Shown here one piece after another: positions 1 to 5,801 of a DNA stretch of 24,167 bases; the stretch's first letter is position 1; each line of letters opens with the position of its first letter. The notes under the pieces are model-generated. The model worked only from the letters and a program-made list of their open reading frames with translations, made no database searches and had not been told where the DNA came from. The DNA is taken from NCBI GenBank assembly GCA_937901465.1, contig CALGTU010000099.1:1-24167 (forward strand). The letters run 5' to 3'. Origin of the DNA: an uncultured Clostridia bacterium. Lineage in GTDB: Bacteria; Bacillota; Clostridia; Oscillospirales; Ruminococcaceae. Position numbers and translations under genes: made by a program.

Positions 1-317
1 ATATAAACACAAGAAGACCTATTCTCAAAAATAACGTTGGCGGACTTTCGGGTCCATGCGTTTTCCCTGTTGCTGTAAGAATGGTATGGCAGGTTGCAAA
101 TGCTGTCGGAATTGATGTTGTAGGAATGGGCGGTATTGCTACTTATGAAGACGCTATCGAAATGATGATGGCGGGTGCTAAGGCTATTCAGATAGGAACT
201 GTTCTTTTCAACAATCCTTATGCTGCGGTTGATATTGTTAATGGTATGAATGAGTGGTGCGATAAAAACGGCGTAAGAAATATCAGTGAGATTTCGGGAA
301 CGGTAAAGAGATGGTAA
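1..317 (+). CDS. pyrD: Dihydroorotate dehydrogenase, C-terminal part (5' end outside window)
   Basis: Open at the left edge; the reading frame begins at base 3 and ends with TAA at 315-317, giving about 104 residues. The visible part matches the C-terminal end of the FMN-binding TIM barrel of class 1 dihydroorotate dehydrogenases: a NNVGGLSGP segment followed by the barrel strands VVGMGGI, a phosphate-binding turn, then AGAKAIQIGTV. The enzyme oxidises dihydroorotate to orotate in pyrimidine synthesis. In Firmicutes the class 1B form works with the electron-transfer subunit PyrK, which would lie upstream if present. The stop overlaps the start of the next gene by 7 bases, so the two are cotranscribed and probably translationally coupled. 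The class (1A or 1B) cannot be decided because the active-site region is missing. Confidence 0.9.
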   Translation, partial: INTRRPILKNNVGGLSGPCVFPVAVRMVWQVANAVGIDVVGMGGIATYEDAIEMMMAGAKAIQIGTVLFNNPYAAVDIVNGMNEWCDKNGVRNISEISGTVKRW

Positions 318-952
318 CTAAGATTATTTTTATAAGACACGCTGAGGCTATGGGCAATGTTACAGGAAGATATCAGGGCAGAAGCGATGCAGATGTTACT
401 GAAAACGGAAGAAAACAACTTGACGCTTTAGCGGAAAGATTTAAAAATATTCCTTTTGATGTAATCTATACAAGCCCTCTTTCAAGAACAAGAGCTACTG
501 CTGAAGCGGTAAACAGATACAACGGAAAAGAAGTCATCATAGAAGATGGACTTTTAGAATTCGACGGCGGAAAATGGGAAGGCAAGAAATGGGACGATAT
601 TGCAGCAGAGTTCCCCGATGAACTTTACGACTGGAATAATCATCTTGAAAAACTTACTGCTCCTGACGGAGAAAGCATAGCAGGACTTCGTGTCCGCATG
701 GCTGAAACTGTTGAAAAAATTCTTAAAGAAAACAAGGGCAAAACTATTGTTGCTGTTTCACACGGGTGTGCTTTAAGAACATATTTCAACTATGCTTTAA
801 ACCTTCCGTTTGAAGAAATAAACAACGACCATTGGGTTATGAATACATCACTCACTTTGTTTGAATATGATGATGATTTAAAGGCTACAATGATTTACAA
901 GGAAGATGCAACACATCTTGAAAATGCGGGTGTTCCCGTTAAAAAACACTGA
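311..952 (+). CDS. Histidine phosphatase family protein (phosphoglycerate mutase-like)
   Basis: A 213-residue cytoplasmic protein of the histidine phosphatase superfamily. The catalytic RHA triplet is at residues 9-11 (FIRHAEAMGN), with His10 the expected phospho-acceptor. Further family marks are the YQGRSD segment, the TSPLSRTRATAEAV helix, the LLEFDGGKWEG motif and the second catalytic histidine in VSHGCALR. Length is typical of broad-specificity phosphatases and of alpha-ribazole phosphatase (CobC); nothing in the neighbourhood points to cobalamin synthesis, so I leave the substrate open. The start ATG overlaps the pyrD stop and has only a weak purine-rich ribosome site, consistent with coupling to pyrD. 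It is followed after 14 bases by ruvX in the same transcription unit. Confidence 0.9.
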   Translation: MVTKIIFIRHAEAMGNVTGRYQGRSDADVTENGRKQLDALAERFKNIPFDVIYTSPLSRTRATAEAVNRYNGKEVIIEDGLLEFDGGKWEGKKWDDIAAEFPDELYDWNNHLEKLTAPDGESIAGLRVRMAETVEKILKENKGKTIVAVSHGCALRTYFNYALNLPFEEINNDHWVMNTSLTLFEYDDDLKATMIYKEDATHLENAGVPVKKH

Positions 953-966
953 CGAAGGAGCTTTTT

Positions 967-1392
967 ATGAGAATACTTGCAGTTGATTACGGCGAGGTAA
1001 GAACAGGTCTTGCTGTATGTGACAGAACGGAATTTTTAGCCTCACCCGTAGGCGTTATCGAAGAAAGAAAATTCGAGGAACTTTTAATGAAGGTTATGTT
1101 CATTGCAAAGGACCACGGGGTAGGCGAGATAATTGTCGGACACCCTAAGAATATGGACGGCAGTGAGGGTGAAAAGGCAAATAAATGCAGGAAGTTTGCT
1201 GAAGATTTAGAGGAACTTTCGGGGATCCCCGTTAAGTTATGGGACGAAAGAAGAACAACGATAACAGCACACAATATCCTTAACGAAACAGACACAAGAG
1301 GAAAGAAACGCAAGGAAGTTGTGGACGCTGTTGCGGCGACTGTTCTTTTGGAAAGCTATTTAAGATACAGGGAGCTTCACAGAGAAGGATAA
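967..1392 (+). CDS. ruvX: Putative pre-16S rRNA nuclease / Holliday junction resolvase-like RuvX (YqgF)
   Basis: A 141-residue protein, normal length for the YqgF/RuvX family, which has an RNase H-like fold and is linked to 16S rRNA 5' end maturation. The N-terminal DYGEVRTG segment carries the first catalytic Asp, EIIVGHPKNMDGSEG is the central motif, LWDERRTT carries the second acidic residue, and the C-terminal VVDAVAATVLLESYL helix carries the third Asp. A good AAGGAG ribosome site lies 7 bases before the ATG. It is the last gene of the pyrD-phosphatase-ruvX unit and is followed immediately by an intrinsic terminator. Confidence 0.93.
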   Translation: MRILAVDYGEVRTGLAVCDRTEFLASPVGVIEERKFEELLMKVMFIAKDHGVGEIIVGHPKNMDGSEGEKANKCRKFAEDLEELSGIPVKLWDERRTTITAHNILNETDTRGKKRKEVVDAVAATVLLESYLRYRELHREG

Positions 1393-1396
1393 ATCA

Positions 1397-1432
1397 AAAA
1401 GCTTGTATGTTTGAAACATACAAGCTTTTTTA
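1397..1432 (+). terminator. Intrinsic terminator of the pyrD-ruvX unit
   Basis: Arms at 1397-1409 and 1417-1429 form a perfect stem around a TTTGAAA loop and are followed by a T run to 1432. It begins four bases after the ruvX stop codon. A second, separate hairpin just downstream serves the convergent tRNA. Confidence 0.9.
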
Positions 1433-1439
1433 ATTACAT

Positions 1440-1471
1440 AAAACAAAAACGCTCTGCTTTAAAGCAGAGCG
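1440..1471 (-). terminator. Intrinsic terminator of tRNA-Lys
   Basis: On the minus strand a nearly perfect palindrome (1450-1471, CGCTCTGC arm) is followed by TTTTTGTTTT at 1449-1440. It starts only three bases beyond the encoded CCA of the tRNA. Confidence 0.85.
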
Positions 1472-1473
1472 TC

Positions 1474-1549
1474 TGGTGAGACATTGGGGATTCGAACCCC
1501 AGACCCCTTGATTAAAAGTCAAGTGCTCTACCGACTGAGCTAATGTCTC
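1474..1549 (-). tRNA. tRNA-Lys (UUU anticodon)
   Basis: The minus strand folds into a full cloverleaf of 76 nt including an encoded CCA end (1476-1474). The acceptor stem GAGACAT pairs with ATGTCTC, with discriminator A. The D arm contains AGTCGGTAGAGC, the anticodon loop is CTTTTAA with anticodon UUU (bases 1516-1514), and the T arm has GGTTCGAATCC. It is transcribed alone, from a consensus promoter at 1612-1584, and ended by its own terminator. The primary transcript has a 5' leader able to form a TGCTGAC/GTCAGCA hairpin (1578-1554), removed by RNase P. Confidence 0.97.
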
Positions 1550-1583
1550 ATTTTGCTGACCAGTATTTCAAGTCAGCATATAG

Positions 1584-1612
1584 ATTATATCAAAAATTAA
1601 GGCTTGTGTCAA
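1584..1612 (-). promoter_or_regulatory. Sigma-A promoter of tRNA-Lys
   Basis: Minus strand: TTGACA at 1612-1607, 17-base spacer, TATAAT at 1589-1584. Both boxes are perfect consensus. The tRNA 5' end lies 35 bases downstream of the -10 box. Confidence 0.9.
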
Positions 1613-1682
1613 CAGAAATATTTTGGTTTTGTAGTTATGATAACTTTTTAGCAAAAGATTAACTGGATAATATGCAATTTGC

Positions 1683-2198
1683 CTAAAACATAAGGCTTAT
1701 GACGATAACACTTACTATTATGCCCGTTAAATCTCCGATTAAAGCAGAAGGAAGGGCGTGTCTTGTGTTTTTTATTTTTGTTGCACCGAAATAAACTGAT
1801 AAGACATAGAATGTTGTTTCTGAAGAACCCATCATAACAGACGCTACTCTGCCTGTAAAACTATCGGCGCCGTATTCTGAAAGTATTGATTCAAGAATGG
1901 CAAGAGAAGCACTTCCTGATATCGATTTTGTTATCGCAAGAGGGAAACAACCCGCAGGGAAACCGATAAGATTAGTCACGGGCGAAATGAGATTTGTCAA
2001 AAAATCAGCAGCGCCCGATGCCCTGAACATTCCGACGGCGGTTATTATTGCGACAAGGGTTGGAATTATCGAAATTCCTGTTTTGAAATTTTCTTTAGCG
2101 CCGCTTACAAACTCAGAAAAAATATCTACTTTTTTGAAAAGCCCTGTCAGAATTATTGATGTTATTATGAAAGGAATTATTATATCTGAAAATTTCAA
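1683..2198 (-). CDS. spmB: Spore maturation protein B
   Basis: A 171-residue integral membrane protein of the SpmA/SpmB group (nucleoside-recognition 'Gate' domain). In Bacillus subtilis SpmA and SpmB are needed for full dehydration of the spore core and heat resistance. Several hydrophobic segments are visible, with the family's GFPAGCFPLAITKSISGSA and SSETTFYVLSVYFGA stretches. The start is a TTG codon (2198-2196) preceded by a strong AAGGAGGA site; no ATG gives a comparable length and site. The TTG overlaps the TGA stop of spmA (2197-2195), so translation is coupled and the ribosome site is inside the last spmA codons. No clear terminator follows. Confidence 0.92.
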   Translation of the reverse strand: MKFSDIIIPFIITSIILTGLFKKVDIFSEFVSGAKENFKTGISIIPTLVAIITAVGMFRASGAADFLTNLISPVTNLIGFPAGCFPLAITKSISGSASLAILESILSEYGADSFTGRVASVMMGSSETTFYVLSVYFGATKIKNTRHALPSALIGDLTGIIVSVIVISLMF

Positions 2199-2782
2199 TG
2201 TTTCTTCCTCCTTTTAATATCAAAAATTCTTGCGGCGGTTACAGAAACTACAAGTGTTATCGCAGATGTTATTATTACGGCAGGAAGAATTTCAAGAGGA
2301 TTTTCACTTCCGTTTTTTAACCGGAGCGCCGCGACAGTTGTCGGTATTATTGTAAATGAAGCTGTGTTTATTACCGCAAAAATAATCATATTGATACTTG
2401 CATCTTCTTTGCAGTTATCCTCTTTTTCAAGCTCTTTCATAGCTTCGATTCCGAACGGGGTTGCGGCGTTTCCAAGTCCTAAAAGATTTGCGGTTATATT
2501 CATACAGATTGCGGAAAATGCTTTTCCTTTTGTGTTTATTCCTTTGAAGACAAATTTGAGTAAAGGGGAGAAGAAATTACAGAGAATATCTGTTATTCCT
2601 GATTTTTCGGCGACACGCATAATTCCGCCCCAGACGCACATCGCTCCGAGCATATAAATTCCGAGGTCTATGGCAGATACGCTTTCGGTTAGCACCGCTT
2701 CTGAAACATCACCGATATTTCCGCTTATAATTCCTGAAACAAAAGATGAGACGATGAGAATTGCGAAAATCCATTTAAGCAA
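2195..2782 (-). CDS. spmA: Spore maturation protein A
   Basis: Membrane protein paired with SpmB. I place the start at TTG 2782-2780 because an AGAGGTG ribosome site lies six bases before it and the resulting 195 residues agree with the usual length (about 196 in B. subtilis). The frame stays open upstream to 2893, but that extension runs through AT-rich promoter sequence. Visible marks are an N-terminal membrane segment (KWIFAILIVSSF), the MCVWGGIMRVAEKSG stretch, and the MNITANLLGLGNAATPFG motif typical of the family. The C-terminus is basic (RRKKH) and its codons form the spmB ribosome site. A possible sigma-E promoter lies at 2904-2878, overlapping the divergent abrB promoter. Confidence 0.92.
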   Translation of the reverse strand: MLKWIFAILIVSSFVSGIISGNIGDVSEAVLTESVSAIDLGIYMLGAMCVWGGIMRVAEKSGITDILCNFFSPLLKFVFKGINTKGKAFSAICMNITANLLGLGNAATPFGIEAMKELEKEDNCKEDASINMIIFAVINTASFTIIPTTVAALRLKNGSENPLEILPAVIITSAITLVVSVTAARIFDIKRRKKH

Positions 2783-2858
2783 TAAAAACACCTCTTTATG
2801 TAAATGTAAAATTTCTGTTAAAAGCCGAAAAATAGGGGTTTTTGTCGAATGATAAGGT

Positions 2859-2887
2859 TTGACAAAATAAAGAAAATATTGTATAAT
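2859..2887 (+). promoter_or_regulatory. Sigma-A promoter of the abrB-like gene
   Basis: TTGACA at 2859-2864, 17-base spacer, TATAAT at 2882-2887; both boxes perfect. The expected leader is about 70 nt. Confidence 0.9.
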
Positions 2888-2904
2888 AAACAAGTATAAT
2901 ATGG
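2878..2904 (-). promoter_or_regulatory. Possible sigma-E-type promoter for spmAB
   Basis: Minus strand: CCATATT at 2904-2898 and TATACAAT at 2885-2878, close to the sigma-E boxes (KMATATT and CATACAAT). The 12-base spacer is one or two bases shorter than normal. SpmA and SpmB are sigma-E controlled in Bacillus, which makes this plausible but not proven. The -10 box overlaps the abrB -10 box on the other strand. Confidence 0.4.
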
Positions 2905-2962
2905 AACGACGAAGTAATTTGTTGTTCTGATGATTTTTTTGAAAAACAAGGAGGAAAATCGA

Positions 2963-3205
2963 ATGAAATCGACAGGTATTGTAAGAAGAGTAGATGAACT
3001 CGGAAGAATAGTTCTTCCTATAGAACTCAGAAGAACTCTTGATATCGCTGAAAAGGATTCTGTTGAAATCTATGTTGACAAGGATACAATTATCCTTAAG
3101 AAATTCCGCTCTGCATGTACTTTCTGCGGAGAAGGAGAAGATGTTATAGATTTCAAGGGTAAGTATATCTGCCCTAATTGTCTTGCACAGATAAAAAAAG
3201 CATAA
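2963..3205 (+). CDS. abrB: AbrB-family transition-state regulator with C-terminal zinc ribbon
   Basis: An 80-residue DNA-binding regulator. The first ~45 residues (MKSTGIVRRVDELGRIVLPI onward, including RRTLDIAEKDSVEIYVD) are a very close match to the AbrB/Abh swapped-hairpin DNA-binding domain. The C-terminal part differs from Bacillus AbrB: it carries Cys52-X2-Cys55 and Cys70-X2-Cys73, a likely zinc ribbon that may serve in multimerisation. The start at ATG 2963 has a perfect AAGGAGG site; an in-frame ATG at 2930 has none and would add 11 unlikely residues. Monocistronic, with its own promoter and terminator. In Bacillus AbrB represses stationary-phase and sporulation genes; its position opposite spmAB suggests, but does not prove, a link. 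Confidence 0.9.
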   Translation: MKSTGIVRRVDELGRIVLPIELRRTLDIAEKDSVEIYVDKDTIILKKFRSACTFCGEGEDVIDFKGKYICPNCLAQIKKA

Positions 3206-3211
3206 TTATGT

Positions 3212-3252
3212 ATCAGACTGTCTTTATTCTTGAAAAGACGGTCTGATTTTTT
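3212..3252 (+). terminator. Intrinsic terminator of abrB
   Basis: ATCAGACTGTCTTT (3212-3225) pairs with AAAGACGGTCTGAT (3234-3247) with one G-T pair, followed by TTTTT. The stop codon is six bases upstream. Confidence 0.9.
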
Positions 3253-3262
3253 AGGAAAACTC

Positions 3263-3291
3263 TTGACAAATAAATAACAAGGCTGTATAAT
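3263..3291 (+). promoter_or_regulatory. Sigma-A promoter of aroF
   Basis: TTGACA at 3263-3268, 17-base spacer, TATAAT at 3286-3291; perfect boxes. The leader is only about 25-30 nt, so there is no room for a T-box or riboswitch. Confidence 0.9.
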
Positions 3292-3324
3292 TTACTACAC
3301 AAAAGTGCTAAAGGAGGAAAACAA

Positions 3325-4338
3325 ATGGTACTTATACTTAAAAATAACCCTGATGTAAAAAAAGTTGACGAACTTCTTGAAAAAGTAACGGAAATGGGGC
3401 TTAAACCCCAGGTTGTAGGTGGTGCTTCACACACAATCGTAGGTCTTATAGGTGATACAAGCCATCTTATTCCCGAAGACTTTTTACATTATGATATAGT
3501 TGAAACTGTTCAGAGAATTTCAGAAAGCTATAAGGCTGCAAACAGAAAGATGCATCCCGATGATACTATTATAGATATAGGCGGAAGAAAAATCGGCGGC
3601 GGAACATTTGCTGTTATTGCAGGTCCTTGTTCTGTTGAATCAGAAGAACAGATGAAGGAAGTTGCTACTGATGTTAAAGCAAGCGGAGCTTCACTTTTAA
3701 GAGGCGGTGCTTTCAAACCCAGAACATCTCCCTATGCTTTTCAGGGACTTCACGGGGAAGGAATCAGACTTCTTCTTGAAGCAAAGAAGGCAACAGGTCT
3801 TCCTATAGTAACAGAAATTATGGATATCAATACTCTTGACCTTTTTGCTGATGTTGACGTTATTCAGGTTGGTGCAAGAAATATGCAGAACTTTGAACTC
3901 TTAAAAGCACTTGGACATTCAGACAAGCCTATCTTTTTAAAGAGAGGACTTGCAAACACAATGGACGAACTTCTTATGAGTGCTGAATACATTATGTCGG
4001 GCGGAAACAACAACATTATTCTCTGCGAAAGAGGAATAAGAACTTTTGAAACAAAGACAAGAAATACACTTGATATTTCGGCTGTTCCGATACTCAAGAA
4101 ACTTACTCATCTTCCTGTTTTCATCGATCCCAGCCACGCAGCAGGTATTTCATGGATGGTTGAACCACTCGCTAAGGCGGCTATTGCTATCGGTGCGGAC
4201 GGACTTATGATTGAAGTTCATAATAATCCCAAGAAGGCACTTTGTGACGGTGCACAGTCACTTAACCCCGAACAGTTCGATATTCTCATGAAGGACCTCA
4301 AGAGAAGAGTTGAATTTGAAGGAAAAACTTTAGCATAG
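3325..4338 (+). CDS. aroF: 3-deoxy-7-phosphoheptulonate (DAHP) synthase, type I-beta
   Basis: A 337-residue enzyme that condenses phosphoenolpyruvate and erythrose 4-phosphate, the first step of the shikimate pathway. Residues 1 to ~70 form the N-terminal ferredoxin-like domain (MVLILKNNPDVKKVDELLEK), which in the Thermotoga enzyme mediates feedback inhibition by aromatic amino acids. The TIM-barrel domain follows with the expected motifs: IAGPCSVES, LRGGAFKPRTSPYAFQG, VIQVGARNMQNF, IFLKRG, CERGIRTFE and FIDPSHAAG, which hold the metal and substrate ligands. The ribosome site is a perfect AAGGAGG eight bases before the ATG. Monocistronic between its own promoter and terminator; no other aromatic-pathway gene is adjacent. 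Feedback regulation is inferred from the domain, not seen. Confidence 0.95.
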   Translation: MVLILKNNPDVKKVDELLEKVTEMGLKPQVVGGASHTIVGLIGDTSHLIPEDFLHYDIVETVQRISESYKAANRKMHPDDTIIDIGGRKIGGGTFAVIAGPCSVESEEQMKEVATDVKASGASLLRGGAFKPRTSPYAFQGLHGEGIRLLLEAKKATGLPIVTEIMDINTLDLFADVDVIQVGARNMQNFELLKALGHSDKPIFLKRGLANTMDELLMSAEYIMSGGNNNIILCERGIRTFETKTRNTLDISAVPILKKLTHLPVFIDPSHAAGISWMVEPLAKAAIAIGADGLMIEVHNNPKKALCDGAQSLNPEQFDILMKDLKRRVEFEGKTLA

Positions 4339-4345
4339 TTATTTA

Positions 4346-4376
4346 CGCAGGACTTGATTTAAGTCCTGCGTTTTTT
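4346..4376 (+). terminator. Intrinsic terminator of aroF, overlapping the end of sigK
   Basis: CGCAGGACTT (4346-4355) pairs with AAGTCCTGCG (4361-4370) around a GATTT loop, followed by TTTTTT. The stop codon and last codons of the convergent sigK lie in the loop, 3' arm and T tract. Read on the minus strand the hairpin lacks a T run, so it should work for aroF only. Confidence 0.92.
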
Positions 4377-5078
4377 ATTGCCTGAAATGGTTGAACGGTC
4401 AAATTCTTTTTTGAGCGACGACAAGGCTTTTTTCTCTATCCTTGAAACATAGGAACGCGAAATATCGAGTTTTTCGGCAACTTCACGCTGGGTTATCGCT
4501 TTGTGTCCGAAAAGGCCATAGCGATGAGCGATTATCGTTAGTTCGCGTTCGTTTAAGCATTTTCCTAAAAATTCATAGAGCTGTTCAGATTTTATATTAA
4601 GGTCGATTTTATCTAAAATACTGTCGTCATCGGAAATGATATCCATGAGAGTAAGCTGATTGCCGTCCTTATCGGTTTCTATCGGTTCGTCAAGGTTTAT
4701 ATCTCCCGAATATTTTTTCTGTGCGCGGAAGGTCATGAGTATTTCATTTTCAATGCAACGTGAGGCATAGGTTGCAAAACGGGTTCCTTTGTTGTAATCG
4801 AAAGTTGAAACCGCTTTGATAAGCCCTATTGTTCCTATTGAGATAAAATCTTCCTGTTCTTTTATGTTTGTTCCGTATTTTTTGATGATATGTGCGACAA
4901 GACGCAGATTGTGTTCGATAATCTTGTTTTTTGCTGATTTGTCGCCTTTGGCCATACGTTCGAAACATTCTTTTTCCTCTCTGGCGGAAAGAGGCTTTGG
5001 AAAAAGGTTCTTGTTTTCGATATGAAGGGCAAGGCATAACATTCCTGAAATGGCTTCGATAAAAAGTTCTGCAAACAT
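4359..5078 (-). CDS. sigK: RNA polymerase sporulation sigma factor SigK (intact, with pro-sequence)
   Basis: A 239-residue sigma-70 family factor. Region 2 is clear (NKIIEHNLRLVAHIIKKYG, then EDFISIGTIGLIKAVSTFD, then RFATYASRCIENEILM), and region 4 ends with the helix-turn-helix TQREVAEKLDISRSYVSRIE. The N-terminal ~20 residues (MFAELFIEAISGMLCLALHI) are hydrophobic and precede the conserved FPKPLS segment, as in the pro-sequence of B. subtilis SigK removed by SpoIVFB. The gene is not split, so there is no skin-type element. It directs late mother-cell transcription (coat, cortex). The ribosome site GGGGAG lies nine bases before the ATG and can pair with an upstream ATCTCCC. I could not assign a sigma-E promoter upstream. 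Confidence 0.93.
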   Translation of the reverse strand: MFAELFIEAISGMLCLALHIENKNLFPKPLSAREEKECFERMAKGDKSAKNKIIEHNLRLVAHIIKKYGTNIKEQEDFISIGTIGLIKAVSTFDYNKGTRFATYASRCIENEILMTFRAQKKYSGDINLDEPIETDKDGNQLTLMDIISDDDSILDKIDLNIKSEQLYEFLGKCLNERELTIIAHRYGLFGHKAITQREVAEKLDISRSYVSRIEKKALSSLKKEFDRSTISGNKKRRT

Positions 5079-5085
5079 ATAAAAA

Positions 5086-5127
5086 ATCTCCCCGATGAAA
5101 AAATATATAACATTTTATTAGGGAGAT
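5086..5127 (-). promoter_or_regulatory. Inverted repeat that could mask the sigK ribosome binding site
   Basis: On the minus strand ATCTCCC (5127-5121) is exactly complementary to GGGAGAT (5092-5086), which contains the Shine-Dalgarno sequence. The 28-nt loop is AT-rich. The 7-bp stem would reduce ribosome access if formed; no experimental basis. Confidence 0.4.
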
Positions 5128-5200
5128 ATGTTGTCCTATACTATTATAATATATAAAGAAAGAATTTACAGAAAAGGAAATATAATTCACACAAATTTAA

Positions 5201-5229
5201 TTGACAATGCCCCTTGATTATGGTACAAT
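5201..5229 (+). promoter_or_regulatory. Sigma-A promoter of the papain-like hydrolase gene
   Basis: TTGACA at 5201-5206, 17-base spacer, TACAAT at 5224-5229. The transcript leader is only about 15-20 nt. Confidence 0.85.
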
Positions 5230-5252
5230 ATGCCTAATATCAAGGGGGTGTG

Positions 5253-5801
5253 ATGGTTTTGGGGAAAAACATATACCTTATTTTGACTCATACAGGGACA
5301 ACCTGGTCGAAAATTATCAAGAAATTCAATGACTATAAATACAGCCATGTAATGCTGAGCTTAGATGATAATTTTGACAAGATGTATTCTTTCGGAAGAA
5401 AGAAATGGTATAACCCGTTTATAGCGGGGTTTGTTGTTGAAGACAGGGATGGGGATTTCTTTTCTTTTTACAACAGAGCAAAATGCCGTGTTTATCAGTT
5501 TGCTGTTACGGACGAGCAGTATGATGACCTTTGCAGAGTTCTTGAATGGTTTGAAGAAAACAAGCACAGGGTTTCTTATGACATTATCGGAGTTATTTTC
5601 AGATACATAGGAATTTCTTTCAGACAGAAGGACAGATATGTATGCACCCATTTTGTCGGAACTGTTCTTAAGGACAGCGGCATTGCACCTATGATAAACA
5701 AGCCTGAAGACCTAAAACCTCAGGATTTTGAAACAATAGCAAACAAAATTTCATCGAAAATTATCTATGAGGGATTTTTAAGAAAGATTCCCAAGAACTG
5801 A
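5253..5801 (+). CDS. Putative permuted papain-like (NlpC/P60 superfamily, YiiX-like) cysteine hydrolase
   Basis: A 182-residue protein without signal peptide. The N-terminal YSHVMLSL segment holds a candidate catalytic His (His32), and YVCTHFV near residue 131 holds a candidate Cys; a His before the Cys is the order of the circularly permuted papain-like families (YiiX/YaeF type, LRAT-like), which act on amide or ester bonds in peptides or lipids. The substrate is unknown. ATG 5253 is chosen over the GTG at 5250 because AAGGGGG (5242-5248) leaves a workable spacing only for the ATG. The C-terminal half (PEDLKPQDFETIAN) is helical and uncharacterised. The gene is divergent from sigK and followed by a large noncoding region, so it is probably monocistronic. 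The fold call is from motif order only. Confidence 0.65.
   Translation: MVLGKNIYLILTHTGTTWSKIIKKFNDYKYSHVMLSLDDNFDKMYSFGRKKWYNPFIAGFVVEDRDGDFFSFYNRAKCRVYQFAVTDEQYDDLCRVLEWFEENKHRVSYDIIGVIFRYIGISFRQKDRYVCTHFVGTVLKDSGIAPMINKPEDLKPQDFETIANKISSKIIYEGFLRKIPKN

Noticed and set aside
1640..1660. Terminator for spmAB from AGTTA/TAACT
   Set aside because: The T run is on the plus strand, not on the spmAB (minus) side, and the stem has only five or six AT-rich pairs.
4750..5190. Minus-strand open frame of 146 codons overlapping sigK
   Set aside because: It is an out-of-frame shadow of sigK extended into the AT-rich promoter region; sigK has full family conservation.
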